Below, one piece after another: positions 41,676 through 50,273 of a stretch of DNA of 62,946 nucleotides. Position 1 is the stretch's first letter. Each line of letters opens with the position of its first letter. Where the stretch lies: the NCBI RefSeq assembly GCF_008386495.1, contig NZ_VTHJ01000059.1, forward strand, positions 1 to 62,946, read 5' to 3'. A program made the position numbers and the translations under genes. Under the pieces are notes generated by a model. It had not been told where the DNA came from and searched no databases. It was given only the letters and a program-made list of their open reading frames with translations. The DNA comes from Streptomyces tailanensis. GTDB lineage: Bacteria > Actinomycetota > Actinomycetes > Streptomycetales > Streptomycetaceae.

Positions 41676-42041
41676 TCAGTTCAGCGCCTTCTCGATGGCC
41701 TCGAAGATGTCCGCGTCCGTCTCCTGCTGCCAGGACGGCAGGTCGGGCCAGTCGGCCACGTAGCCGGGCTTCGGGTCCTCGAAGTGCTTGTACATCTGGG
41801 CGGTCCAGCAGATGGCGACGAAACGGCTCTTCTGCTCGCGGGACAGCCGGGCCGTGGTGCCGCGGCTGACCTCGACGAACTGTCGGACCTGCTCGTACAC
41901 GGCCCCTGCCGCCTCACGTTCCCACTGGGGTGTGTCGTCCCAGGGCGTCACGTAACCTGCCTTCGGCTCGCCGGGGAAGTGCTGGTGCACCCCCGCGATC
42001 CAGGCTTCCCGGAACAGTCGCGCGCCTTCGGTCTGCGACAT
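41676..42041 (-). CDS. Small protein with two internal repeats, unknown
   Basis: This 121-aa cytosolic protein starts at ATG 42041 after GAGAGGGG. It consists of two similar ~45-residue units: AWIAGVHQHFPGEPKAGYVTPWDDTPQWEREAA and ICWTAQMYKHFEDPKPGYVADWPDLPSWQQETD, each followed by a helix. The repeat suggests an internally duplicated small domain. No known family is assigned. It lies 23 bp downstream of the XRE-TPR regulator on the same strand and is probably co-transcribed with it. Confidence 0.72.
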   Translation of the reverse strand: MSQTEGARLFREAWIAGVHQHFPGEPKAGYVTPWDDTPQWEREAAGAVYEQVRQFVEVSRGTTARLSREQKSRFVAICWTAQMYKHFEDPKPGYVADWPDLPSWQQETDADIFEAIEKALN

Positions 42042-42064
42042 GCCAACCCCTCTCGCCTCTGTCG

Positions 42065-43321
42065 TCACGGCGTCCTCAGCATGGCGATCTCCGCCCCCAG
42101 CCCCACCACGCGGCGGTCCCGGCTCAGGGCACCCAACTCGTCGCACAGGGTTCGGAGTCTACGGGCGACGTACCCGGACGAGGACGCGTGGGCCAGGTCC
42201 AGCGCTTCACGGGCGTACGCCACCACCTGGTCCGGGTCGCGACGCTTGGCCCCGATCACGGCCAGGTCGACCAGCACCGCGGCCCTTCGGCGATACGAGT
42301 GTCCAGAAGCGAGCACGGTCTGGTCCAACGCCCGCTCAAGGGTCTCTTCCGCCAGATCAAGACGGCCGAGCTGTACGTATCGCGCACCGCGCTCCTCGGC
42401 CAGCCGTGTGCCGTCGAATCGGAGCCATCCGCCATTCGTGCTGTTGTCGGTGAGGTGCTGAACCTCCTCTGCCCGGGCGAGTGCTTGCTCGCACCTCGTC
42501 AGATCTCCCAGACCGGCGTGTGCCTCCGCCTGCACTGATGCGACCCAGTGGCGGGTGGGCAGGGTGCCGTCGCCTAGGACCGCGACGCGTTCCGCCGCGC
42601 CCAGGATCTCGGCCGCTTGGCGGTACCTGCGCTCGGCCATTTCCACGTAGGCATGACGTACGAGCGCGCAGGCCCACAGGTCGTGGGCCCCGGCCTCCTT
42701 GCTGACGGATGCCGCCAGAGCGTAGGAAGCCGCCGCGTCCGTATACCGGTTGGCGTCGAAGGCGACTTCGCCGGCCAGCTGGAAGAGGTCGGCCGCCGCG
42801 TTGAGGAGGGGAAGCGAGGTGCCTCGGCGGCCTTCGGCCAGAGCCTCGTTCAGTGTGTCCAGTTGATCGCGAACGACGGGTTGGACCGACCCCTTGGACC
42901 GTGCGAGTTGGTAGACCTGCCACAGGTGGCTGTTCATCCGGGCGAAGTCCGCCGGGTTGCCCTTGTGCACCCCGTCGGCCAGCGCCTCCGCCTCGTCGAA
43001 CGGTAAGGCGGTCAGCGCGCCGCTCAGCGTGAGGATGCGGAGGAATTCGCGGCGGATCATCTCGTCGGCGTCTCCCACACTCGGGTGGTAACTGGCCTTC
43101 TGCCCCGCGGCTCCCTGGTCTGCGGCTTGTGGGAGTGACAGAAGGGCTTCCAGGTCTTGGAGGCTGATTCCGAGGGCATCGGCCAAGCCTGGCCGCTGGT
43201 ACGGCTGCGGCGCGATCCTGCCGCTCTCCCAGCGTCCGACCGTTGTGCGGTCCACGCCAAGCAACTCGGCCAATTTCTCCTGACTGTAACCCAGGGTCCT
43301 GCGCCGTTCCGCCAGTCCCAT
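42065..43321 (-). CDS. XRE regulator with TPR-like repeats, divergent from peptide operon
   Basis: This 418-aa regulator starts at ATG 43321. The HTH lies at ~1-60 (LAERRRTLGYSQEKLAELLGVDRTTVGRWESGRI). A linker is followed by ~300 residues of TPR-like helices (AGEVAFDANRYTDAAASYALAASV, YVEMAERRYRQAAEILGAAERV, RYVQLGRLDLAEETLERALDQ). This is the common Streptomyces XRE-TPR type. It is divergent from the peptide/JmjC/AKR/kinase operon and is the obvious candidate regulator for it. Confidence 0.85.
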   Translation of the reverse strand: MGLAERRRTLGYSQEKLAELLGVDRTTVGRWESGRIAPQPYQRPGLADALGISLQDLEALLSLPQAADQGAAGQKASYHPSVGDADEMIRREFLRILTLSGALTALPFDEAEALADGVHKGNPADFARMNSHLWQVYQLARSKGSVQPVVRDQLDTLNEALAEGRRGTSLPLLNAAADLFQLAGEVAFDANRYTDAAASYALAASVSKEAGAHDLWACALVRHAYVEMAERRYRQAAEILGAAERVAVLGDGTLPTRHWVASVQAEAHAGLGDLTRCEQALARAEEVQHLTDNSTNGGWLRFDGTRLAEERGARYVQLGRLDLAEETLERALDQTVLASGHSYRRRAAVLVDLAVIGAKRRDPDQVVAYAREALDLAHASSSGYVARRLRTLCDELGALSRDRRVVGLGAEIAMLRTP

Positions 43322-43476
43322 GACGCCCCCATTCCCGTGACGCAGGCCCCCTCGGCTCTGGTGCACGGATCTGCGTCAAGCCTGCCGCATGGATGCCGTG
43401 GAGGTCCCCGACTCGCACCGCTTTCCTGGGTGTTGTCGCAAACGACGTGGCTGCGGAACTACCGAAGGGTGCGGAA

Positions 43477-43779
43477 ATGGCAACGTTCGACGGCGCTCGG
43501 AGTCACGGCCCCGGCTTGGCCGCCGACTCGCTCGTCCCCGAGACCGAGGGGCGTGTCCTCATGACGCTCCGGGTGTCGCGGGACTCGGGGCGGACGTGGT
43601 CGCCGAGCAGGCGGGTCCTGGAAGGAGACCGGTTCGACATCCTCTCCAACCCAGGCCGCTACCCGCCGTGTGAGTGCTTGCGCTGCGGCGGCACGTCGTT
43701 GTCGGCCCGCTCCCTGCGGCCAACGACTGCCGAGGGGCACAGTCTCCCGCCGGAACCCCAGCGGGACTCATCAAGATGA
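43477..43779 (+). CDS. Small conserved-looking protein at head of peptide operon
   Basis: This is a 100-aa protein starting at ATG 43477 (GAAGGG upstream). The core reads VLMTLRVSRDSGRTWSPSRRVLEGD then NPGRYPPCECLRCGG, like small Streptomyces proteins that end in a CxCPxC motif. Here a further ~24 unstructured residues follow the Cys motif, so the original stop may have been lost. The Cys motif suggests metal binding. It lies 14 bp before the precursor-like peptide gene. The role in the cluster is unknown. Confidence 0.55.
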   Translation: MATFDGARSHGPGLAADSLVPETEGRVLMTLRVSRDSGRTWSPSRRVLEGDRFDILSNPGRYPPCECLRCGGTSLSARSLRPTTAEGHSLPPEPQRDSSR

Positions 43780-43793
43780 AGAAGGAGTACGTG

Positions 43794-43937
43794 ATGAACG
43801 AGAACATCCCCACGAACGCTCCCACCGAGCAGAACAGTGGACTGCTGCTCAGCGTTCGCCGCATCACCGCCGCCCGCTCGCGTGCCGAGGAGGCCTCGGA
43901 CAACACCGGCGGCAAGTCGGACATGAACGACACCTGA
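43794..43937 (+). CDS. Putative RiPP precursor peptide
   Basis: This 47-aa ORF starts at ATG 43794, with AAGGAG six bases upstream. The N-terminal half (NENIPTNAPTEQNSG) is acidic/amide-rich and leader-like. The middle is Leu- and Arg-rich (LLLSVRRITAARSR), and the C-terminus is acidic and Gly/Asn-rich, ending KSDMNDT. There is no Cys. It lies 19 bp ahead of a JmjC oxygenase gene, which is followed by an aldo/keto reductase and a kinase-like gene in a tight operon. Size, ribosome-binding site and neighbours suggest a modified peptide; the Arg cluster would suit a JmjC arginine hydroxylase. Confidence 0.6.
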   Translation: MNENIPTNAPTEQNSGLLLSVRRITAARSRAEEASDNTGGKSDMNDT

Positions 43938-43956
43938 TCGACCGAGGAGACCCACG

Positions 43957-45141
43957 GTGATTGATTCCGCATCGTGGGCGGAGCGTCTGGGCGGGGACAC
44001 GTTCCTCGCCCAGACGTGCTTCCGTGCCCACAAAGTGATCCGCTCCAACCGCACCACCATCCCCTCGCCGCTGACCTGGGACCACCTCAACGAGATCGTG
44101 GCCGCTCACCGGCTCGAACCGCCCCGTATGCGGCTCTCCCGCGCGGGGGAAGCCGTCCCCGTCACGGCGTACTCGATCCTCCGCACCAACCGCCGCGGAG
44201 TGTCCTGGTACCAGCCGCAGCCCGACGAGTTCCACGCCAGGCTCGCCGAAGGCGCGTCCCTGGTCATCGACGCGATCGATCAGATCCACCCACCCGTCCG
44301 GGAAGCCGCCATCGGCCTCGAACGGTTCTTCCGCACCCCCGTCCAGGTCAACGCGTACGCCTCATGGACCGCCGAGGAAGGCTTCGGCACCCACTGGGAC
44401 GACCACGACGTCGTAGTACTCCAACTCGAAGGCTCCAAGCGGTGGAAGATCTACGGACCCACACGGCAGGCCCCGGCCTGGCGCGATGTCGAGGCGCCCG
44501 AAGCCCCGACAGGGGATCCTCTCGCGGACATCGTCCTGACCCCCGGTGATCTGCTCTATCTGCCGCGTGGTTGGTGGCACGCCGTGAGCGCCGACCAAGG
44601 CACCGCCTCACTGCACCTCACTTTTGGACTCGCCACACAGACCGGGGCCGAGTTCCTGGGCTGGCTGTGCGACGGGCTGCGGGTGAGCGCGACCGTCCGT
44701 GCCGATGTCCCCCGCTTCGGTACCCCGGAGGAACGGGCGGGCTACCTGGCCGCCGTACGGAAGGAGATGCTGGCCGCCCTGGAGGACCCGAACGTTCTGG
44801 ACCGCTGGGAGAGGTCACTGGGCACGACGCATCCCGGGCGTCCGCGCCTGTCTCTGCCATACGTCGGCGGCGTTCCGGCAGAGCCGGGGATCACCGTCCA
44901 GCTCACCACTTCCCGCGCCCGCATCGACCAGGACGACCAAGCGGTGACGTTTTCCGCTGCCGGGAACGAGTGGACCTTCGCCCTGCCCGTTGCTCCGGTG
45001 CTCCGCATCCTGGCCGACGGAACGCCGATCGCCCTCGCGGACCTGACTGCCGAATCCGAACTCACCCTCGATCAGACGGCGGAAGTCATCACCGCGCTGG
45101 TCACCGGTCAGGCCGTCGCAGTCGTCGGAGGCTCCAGGTGA
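43957..45141 (+). CDS. JmjC-domain (cupin) 2-oxoglutarate oxygenase, YcfD/RoxA-like
   Basis: This 394-aa cytosolic enzyme starts at GTG 43957, with GAGGAG upstream. The JmjC fold is clear: FGTHWDDHDVVVLQLEGSKRW provides the Fe ligands His146 and Asp148 and a following Lys; LYLPRGWWHAVS provides His208. A C-terminal winged-helix-like region follows. Relatives hydroxylate Arg or His of ribosomal proteins. In this context the likely substrate is the 47-aa peptide encoded just upstream. It overlaps the aldo/keto reductase start (GTGA). Confidence 0.85.
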   Translation: MIDSASWAERLGGDTFLAQTCFRAHKVIRSNRTTIPSPLTWDHLNEIVAAHRLEPPRMRLSRAGEAVPVTAYSILRTNRRGVSWYQPQPDEFHARLAEGASLVIDAIDQIHPPVREAAIGLERFFRTPVQVNAYASWTAEEGFGTHWDDHDVVVLQLEGSKRWKIYGPTRQAPAWRDVEAPEAPTGDPLADIVLTPGDLLYLPRGWWHAVSADQGTASLHLTFGLATQTGAEFLGWLCDGLRVSATVRADVPRFGTPEERAGYLAAVRKEMLAALEDPNVLDRWERSLGTTHPGRPRLSLPYVGGVPAEPGITVQLTTSRARIDQDDQAVTFSAAGNEWTFALPVAPVLRILADGTPIALADLTAESELTLDQTAEVITALVTGQAVAVVGGSR

Positions 45142-46031
45142 CCGCTTCCCTCGGACTGGGGACCTACCGAGTGCGCGCCGTCGAGCAGGCGGCTCGCACC
45201 GCGTGCGCCGACGGATCGGTGTGGCTCGACACCGCCCCCAACTACGCGGACGCCCACCGGCTACTCGCCGCCGTCATCGCCGACCACCCGCGAGCCAAGG
45301 TCGCGACGAAGACCGGCTTCTTCACCAGAGCGGAGGGCGAAGCGGCGGCACAAGTCGGTCTCCTCACTCCGGATGAGGTGACCGTCGGCCACAACCTCCG
45401 CCCTGCCTTTGCCCGCTGGCAGACGACCCGTTCCCTGTCCGCACTCGGCCGGGCCGACCTCGTGTTCGTCCACAACCCCGAGCACTCGCACCTCGACCGC
45501 GCGGACCTGCAGGGGCTGCTTCGTGAAGTCTTCGTCGTACTGGAGGAGTTCGCCTCAGGGGGCGAGATCGGGGGGTACGGCCTGGCCACCTGGTCGGGAT
45601 TCCAGCGCGGGACCTTCACCGTTCCCGAACTGCTGAACCTCGCGGCGGAGGCCGCCGGATCAGGTGAACATCACCTGCGGGCCATTCAGCAGCCCGTCAG
45701 CCTCGTCATGGCCCGCCCCATCGCACTCGCCCTCGACGGCCGTGGCCCTCTGGTCCAGGCCCGCGCGGCGGGTCTGATCACCTTCGGCTCCGCACCCCTG
45801 CACGGTGGCGAACTGCCCAGCCTCGTAACCCCCGAACTCGCCGGATTCATCCGCCCCGGAGCTTCGCCGGCCGCCGCCTGTCTGCTCGCCACGGCATCCT
45901 GCCCGAGTCTGGACGTGGTACTGCTGTCCGCGAGCACCGCCCCCCACTGGAACGCCGCCAAGACGACCATTGCCGACCCGCTCGATCCGGGCCACCTCAG
46001 GAAGGTCATCGATGTACTCGCCCAAGGATGA
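45138..46031 (+). CDS. Aldo/keto reductase family protein
   Basis: This 297-aa protein starts at GTG 45138, overlapping the JmjC stop. The AKR tetrad is present: Asp and Tyr in LDTAPNYADAH, Lys in VATKTGFF and His in LVFVHNPEHSH. The barrel continues with GYGLATWSGF and IQQPVSLVMARPIA. NADPH-dependent carbonyl reduction is expected; in the cluster it could act on a carbonyl generated from the peptide. It overlaps the downstream gene by 20 bp. Confidence 0.83.
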   Translation: MTASLGLGTYRVRAVEQAARTACADGSVWLDTAPNYADAHRLLAAVIADHPRAKVATKTGFFTRAEGEAAAQVGLLTPDEVTVGHNLRPAFARWQTTRSLSALGRADLVFVHNPEHSHLDRADLQGLLREVFVVLEEFASGGEIGGYGLATWSGFQRGTFTVPELLNLAAEAAGSGEHHLRAIQQPVSLVMARPIALALDGRGPLVQARAAGLITFGSAPLHGGELPSLVTPELAGFIRPGASPAAACLLATASCPSLDVVLLSASTAPHWNAAKTTIADPLDPGHLRKVIDVLAQG

Positions 46032-46869
46032 GATCACCAGGGCACGTATGGAAGACGCTCTGGCCCATGCCGCCGCGGGCCTGTCCACCACGACGTTCGG
46101 GGAAGCGGCGTGGGGCTGGCTGGGCCGCACCATCGGCAGCCGCACGGAAGGGGGTCGCTGGCTCCGCGTCCACTGCGGGGAAGCGTCCAAGACCCCCGCA
46201 GACAGGAACGAGGGCATCGCCGTCGCCGAGGAACGGATCTCCGACAGGGTGTCCCGGCCCCGACTGCACAAGCTGTTCCGCTGGGGGGACGGGCCGTACG
46301 TCTTCGAGGCCGAGCTGATCGACTACGTCGCCCAACCGGTCGTCTCCCCGACAACCCCCCACCTCACCAAGGACCCGGATCTGCCGGACTCCTGGTGGGC
46401 GACCTTGCGCGAGAGCCTGGATGCCCTCAGCACCGCCCAACCACCCCGCGAGACGATCCGGCAGTCCTGGGCGGATCGGGTCTTCCCCGAGTTCCTGGGC
46501 ATCCCCGCGCCGACCATCATCGAACGCGTCACCGGCCACGCCGATCTCCAGTGGGCCAACCTCACCCACGATCCCCTCGTCATCCTGGACTGGGAACGCT
46601 GGGGCGCCGTCCCCGTCGGCTACGACCCGGCCATGCTCTACGTCAACAGCCTCCGAGTCCCCCCTGTCGCCGACCGCATCCGCACCGAGTTCGCCCACAT
46701 CCTGGACACCCCGGCCGGCCGGATCGGCGAACAGATCGCCCTCGCCGAAATGCTCCAAGCAGTCGGCCGCGGCTGGTACTCGGAGCTGGCCCCGCTCCTA
46801 CGCCGACGCGCCGAGCAACTGACCGGAGTACGCCCGCCGACCTCGGCACCCACCAAGGCCACAGTCTGA
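46012..46869 (+). CDS. APH-fold phosphotransferase-like protein
   Basis: This is a ~285-aa cytosolic protein (ATG 46012; ATG 46048 is an alternative that avoids much of the overlap). The C-lobe carries the kinase motifs HADLQWANL (catalytic Asp and Asn) and VILDWERWG (metal-binding Asp) of aminoglycoside phosphotransferase-like kinases. The N-lobe lacks an obvious VxxK lysine. It is the last gene of the peptide operon. It could phosphorylate the peptide or a biosynthetic intermediate, or give self-resistance. Confidence 0.72.
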   Translation: MYSPKDEITRARMEDALAHAAAGLSTTTFGEAAWGWLGRTIGSRTEGGRWLRVHCGEASKTPADRNEGIAVAEERISDRVSRPRLHKLFRWGDGPYVFEAELIDYVAQPVVSPTTPHLTKDPDLPDSWWATLRESLDALSTAQPPRETIRQSWADRVFPEFLGIPAPTIIERVTGHADLQWANLTHDPLVILDWERWGAVPVGYDPAMLYVNSLRVPPVADRIRTEFAHILDTPAGRIGEQIALAEMLQAVGRGWYSELAPLLRRRAEQLTGVRPPTSAPTKATV

Positions 46870-47172
46870 CCCCCTTCCTGGGGTGATGTTGGTGGTTCAG
46901 CGCGGGTGCGCCGAGCGCTTCCTTCTCGGGCGGGTGGATCGTGCGGATGTCGACGAGCTGCTCGCGGGTCGCCGTCGGGTTGACGTTGGAACTCGGCCCA
47001 CTGTCCGGTCCCAGCTGATGGTTGACAGTGGCCGTGATCGGCTTTTCTGTGCGCGTCGTTGCGGCGTGTGGCGGGAGGTCGGGATTGGCTCTGGTGGAAT
47101 TGAGGGACGTCTGGCTAGGACTGATCGGTCCCTCCCTTCTTTGGTCGTGGCGAGAGCTGGCCTCGGCACTCC
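46870..47172. other. Intergenic region without supported gene
   Basis: This stretch of about 300 bp lies between the kinase-like gene and the Lrp gene. A minus-strand frame near 46880-46990 reads NVNPTATREQLVDIRTIHPP, possibly a gene relic, but it has no start and no recognised family. A GGACTGATCGGTCC palindrome at 47119-47132 may be a terminator for the Lrp gene. Confidence 0.3.
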
Positions 47173-47661
47173 TCAGGTCGCCTCGCCGAGTTCGGCGTCT
47201 CCCATCGGTGTCAGTACGCGGACGTTGGTCTGTTGGTAGATGACCGAGCTGCGGAAGGTGACGACCTCACGGCGGGCGCTCACGCGGTCCATGAGGAAGG
47301 CGTGGAGGCGTTCGATGTCGGGGACGGCCACGTGGATGATGAAGTCGTCGTCGCCGGAGACCACGAAGACGGAGACCACCTCGGGCAGCCCGGCGAGATA
47401 CGTCTCGAACGCCGAGATCACGTCCCGGCTCAGTGGGCGGAGGCGGGCGAAGACCAGGGCCTGGAGGGAGCGGCCGAGCAGCCGGGGCTGTACGGCCGCG
47501 TGGTAGCCGGTGATCACTCCGCGTGCCCGTAGCGCCCGTACCCGCTCCAGGCAGGTGGAGGGCGCGAGCCCGACCAGCCGTGCCAACTCCCGGTTGGTCA
47601 GCCGTGCATCGCGTTGCAGATGAGCGAGGATCGCCGAATCATTGCCGTCCATGACCGTCAT
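47173..47661 (-). CDS. Lrp/AsnC family regulator
   Basis: This 162-aa regulator starts at ATG 47661 (or 47652). The N-terminal HTH (DSAILAHLQRDARLTNRELARLVGLAPSTCLERVRALRARGVI) precedes a RAM effector domain (~75-155: AFETYLAGLPEVVSVFVVSGDDDFIIHVAVPDIERLHAFL). Typical Lrp members bind amino acids and regulate a neighbouring gene. Here the divergent neighbour is a methyltransferase/acetyltransferase pair. Confidence 0.9.
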   Translation of the reverse strand: MTVMDGNDSAILAHLQRDARLTNRELARLVGLAPSTCLERVRALRARGVITGYHAAVQPRLLGRSLQALVFARLRPLSRDVISAFETYLAGLPEVVSVFVVSGDDDFIIHVAVPDIERLHAFLMDRVSARREVVTFRSSVIYQQTNVRVLTPMGDAELGEAT

Positions 47662-47801
47662 TTTGGCGCCCGCACCGAATTGGGTTCGGCCGGATCCCCA
47701 ACTGGCCGTATTCCGCACTAGATTCCCCTCTCGCTTGCTTGGCCGGGTAGGGGTGAGCAGCCACGGCCGTACACCGGATGTGAGAAGGGAGTCCTCGGTC
47801 C

Positions 47802-48593
47802 ATGACTACCGCTGTCGAGCACTATGACCGGTTTCTCGCCGAGCACTACACCTGGATGCTCGGGGGTGATCCGACCGCGCTGGTCGCGGGGCAGCGGGCG
47901 GAGCTGGCGGAGTGGGGTGTGGTGCCGGGGGAGGGGTGGGGAGGCGGGTCGGGCGGGAGCCTGGCGGTGGATCTGGGGTGCGGGCCGGGGTACGGCAGCC
48001 TCGCCCTGGCTGAGCTCGGCTTCGACTCCGTGCTCGCCGTCGATCTGAGTCGGCCGCTGCTGGACGAGTTGGCCGCGTACGCCGCCGAGGTACCGGCCGT
48101 ACGTCCAGTACGGGCCGATGTCCGCACCGCCCTGCGTGAGCTGGTCCGCCCGGGCTCGGCCGACGCGGTCGTCTGTCTCGGCGACACGCTGACCCACCTG
48201 CCGACCAGGGGAGACGCGGCCGCGCTGTTCGGCGCCGTCGCCACCGCGCTCGCGCCCGACGGTACGGCCCTCTTCGGCTACCGCGACCTCACGGTCCCCC
48301 TCACCGGCACCGATCGCTTCCTCCCGGTCCGCGCCACCGAGGACCGCATCATGACCTGTTTCCTGGAGTACCCGGACGACTACGACGACTACACGGTCGT
48401 CGTCCACGACCTGATCCACACCCGCGAGCGCGGCGACCACGGCAACTGGGCCATGACCGCCCACAGTTACCGCAAGCTACGGCTCTCCCACACCTGGGTG
48501 CTGGGCCAACTGCGGGCCGCCGGGCTGCATGTCGTACGGGAGGACGCGGGGCCGGGGGGTATGCGGACCGTGGCGGCCAGGAGGGCGCCGTGA
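47802..48593 (+). CDS. SAM-dependent methyltransferase (class I)
   Basis: This 263-aa cytosolic enzyme starts at ATG 47802. The SAM-binding motif LAVDLGCGPGYGSLALAELG, the acidic end of strand 2 (VLAVDLS) and VVCLGDTLTHLP are visible. The substrate is unknown. The stop overlaps the downstream GNAT start (GTGA), so the two enzymes are co-translated. The Lrp regulator is divergent. Confidence 0.87.
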   Translation: MTTAVEHYDRFLAEHYTWMLGGDPTALVAGQRAELAEWGVVPGEGWGGGSGGSLAVDLGCGPGYGSLALAELGFDSVLAVDLSRPLLDELAAYAAEVPAVRPVRADVRTALRELVRPGSADAVVCLGDTLTHLPTRGDAAALFGAVATALAPDGTALFGYRDLTVPLTGTDRFLPVRATEDRIMTCFLEYPDDYDDYTVVVHDLIHTRERGDHGNWAMTAHSYRKLRLSHTWVLGQLRAAGLHVVREDAGPGGMRTVAARRAP

Positions 48594-49141
48594 CGGCGCT
48601 GCGGATCGCGGGCCTCGCCGATGCTGTGGGCGTGGCGCGACTGCACGCCGACAGCTGGCGCCGCCACTACCGGGGTGCGTACGCCGACGCCTTCCTGGAC
48701 GGCGATGTGGTGGCGGACCGCGAGGCGGTGTGGTCGTCGCGCCTCGCCGAGCCGGACGTGGGTGTCACGATCCTTGCCGAGGACGGCGGCGGATTGCTCG
48801 GCTTCGTCCACGTCGTCCTCGACGAGGATGCCGTCTGGGGCAGCCTGGTCGACAACCTCCATGTCAGCCACCACCGCCGACGCACCGGAGTCGGCGGCCT
48901 GCTCCTGATCCGGGCCGCCGAGGAGGTCGCAGGGCGGGCGGTCAGCGGCAGCTCCCTCTACCTCTGGGTTCTCGAACAGAACAGGGCCGCCCGGAAGTTC
49001 TACGAGGCATACGGCGGACTATGCGTCGAGAAGGCGGCGGTGTCCCCGCCCGGCGGTCACCCCGAACGCCTCGACGGCACTCCCGCCAAACTCCGGGTCG
49101 CCTGGCACAGGGCGGAATCCGTATCGCCCGCCCCTAAGTGA
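48590..49141 (+). CDS. GNAT family acetyltransferase
   Basis: This 183-aa protein starts at GTG 48590, overlapping the methyltransferase stop. The GNAT core is intact: GLADAVGVARLHADSWRRHY, acetyl-CoA loop VSHHRRRTGVGGLLL and VLEQNRAARKFYEAYGG. It is probably a small-molecule or amino-group acetyltransferase acting with its partner methyltransferase. Confidence 0.87.
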   Translation: MTALRIAGLADAVGVARLHADSWRRHYRGAYADAFLDGDVVADREAVWSSRLAEPDVGVTILAEDGGGLLGFVHVVLDEDAVWGSLVDNLHVSHHRRRTGVGGLLLIRAAEEVAGRAVSGSSLYLWVLEQNRAARKFYEAYGGLCVEKAAVSPPGGHPERLDGTPAKLRVAWHRAESVSPAPK

Positions 49142-49259
49142 CGGCAACCTTCGGGGCTCTCGGCGGCAACCAGCGGGTGCAGCAAACAGAAGCGAGCGCA
49201 ACGAGCGTAAGAAACGCAGCACAGCACGTGAAATCCCTTTCTCCACAAGGGAGTTCACC

Positions 49260-50273
49260 ATGCGCACCCGTATCACAGGCAACGTCGCACGTACCGTCGT
49301 ACGACTACTGGCCGTCTTCACCGCCGTGGCCGCCCTGCTCTTCGCGCCCGGGATGACGACCCCGTCCTCGGCTGAGGCGGCGATCGACTCGGCGCGGTCC
49401 GAGGCGGCCGTCGAACGAGCGGTTCAGGCGGCCACCGGGAGGATGGCTCAGGCGGCCCCGGACGGGTCGGCCGCGGCAGACGTCTGGAACCCGCCCGCGA
49501 ACCTGGTCCAGCCGCTCAACGAGGTCTGGAACCACGTCGAGTCCACGTACGGCGACCTGTACGGCTTCCGGAACTACGGCTGGGACCAGATCATGGCCAA
49601 CCGGGGCAGCGTCAACTACTGCGTCCGCTGGGAGTTGGACCAGCCGGTCAGCGCGGCCCTGCGCGACCAGATCCACGCGGCGCTGAAGAAGCAGTTCGGC
49701 AAGTGGATGGCGGCGATGGTCGACAACGGCCAGGGCACCAATGCCTGGCCGTACACCAACGTCCCCGTCAACATTGTTGGCTGGGCGGTGAAGAACCGCT
49801 CCACCCTCCAGTGGACCGACAACTCCGTCGACATCTACACCGACATGCTCGACGGCGCCGGCGCCCCGCAGTGCAACCCCGACTGCGGCCGCTTCTTCCA
49901 CCAGGACGGCAACTACTCCCGCTGCCCCGGCGGCGCCTCCCGCCACTACGACCAGTCCCTCTGGCTCACCGAGGGCTTCGGCGGCGGCGCCGGCGGAGAC
50001 TGGGGCCAGCGCATGGGCCGCGCGTACTTCACCGGCGCCCTCGCCCAGGAGAACATCCACATCTACCTCCACGAGGTCGGCCACACCTTCGGCCTCGACG
50101 ACTTCTACGACTGGACCCCGACCGGCCAGTGCTGCTTCGTGATGAAGGCGGGCAGCGCGGCGCAGATCACCGAGTTCGACAAGTGGATGTTCCGCGACTT
50201 CTGGCGCCACGTGAAGTACCGGTACGGCCTCGGATCACGGCCTCGGATCACGGCCTCGGACCACGGCCTCTGA
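49260..50273 (+). CDS. Secreted zinc metalloprotease-like protein
   Basis: This 337-aa exported protein starts at ATG 49260 (AAGGGAG upstream). The signal peptide is ~10-40. The mature domain carries a zinc motif HEVGHTFGLDDFYDW near residue 275 (HExxHxxGxxD) and six Cys (CNPDCGRFF, SRCPGG, QCCFVM). The pattern suggests an extracellular metallopeptidase of metzincin/snapalysin-like type. The last residues (GSRPRITASDHGL) are encoded by a 13-bp tandem repeat array, and the stop falls within it, so the tail length may vary among strains. Confidence 0.82.
   Translation: MRTRITGNVARTVVRLLAVFTAVAALLFAPGMTTPSSAEAAIDSARSEAAVERAVQAATGRMAQAAPDGSAAADVWNPPANLVQPLNEVWNHVESTYGDLYGFRNYGWDQIMANRGSVNYCVRWELDQPVSAALRDQIHAALKKQFGKWMAAMVDNGQGTNAWPYTNVPVNIVGWAVKNRSTLQWTDNSVDIYTDMLDGAGAPQCNPDCGRFFHQDGNYSRCPGGASRHYDQSLWLTEGFGGGAGGDWGQRMGRAYFTGALAQENIHIYLHEVGHTFGLDDFYDWTPTGQCCFVMKAGSAAQITEFDKWMFRDFWRHVKYRYGLGSRPRITASDHGL

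Noticed and set aside
46883..47239. 118-aa plus-strand ORF in the gap before the Lrp gene
   Set aside because: No ribosome-binding site and no recognisable motif. It runs antisense into the start of a clear Lrp gene region, and its composition is like non-coding sequence.
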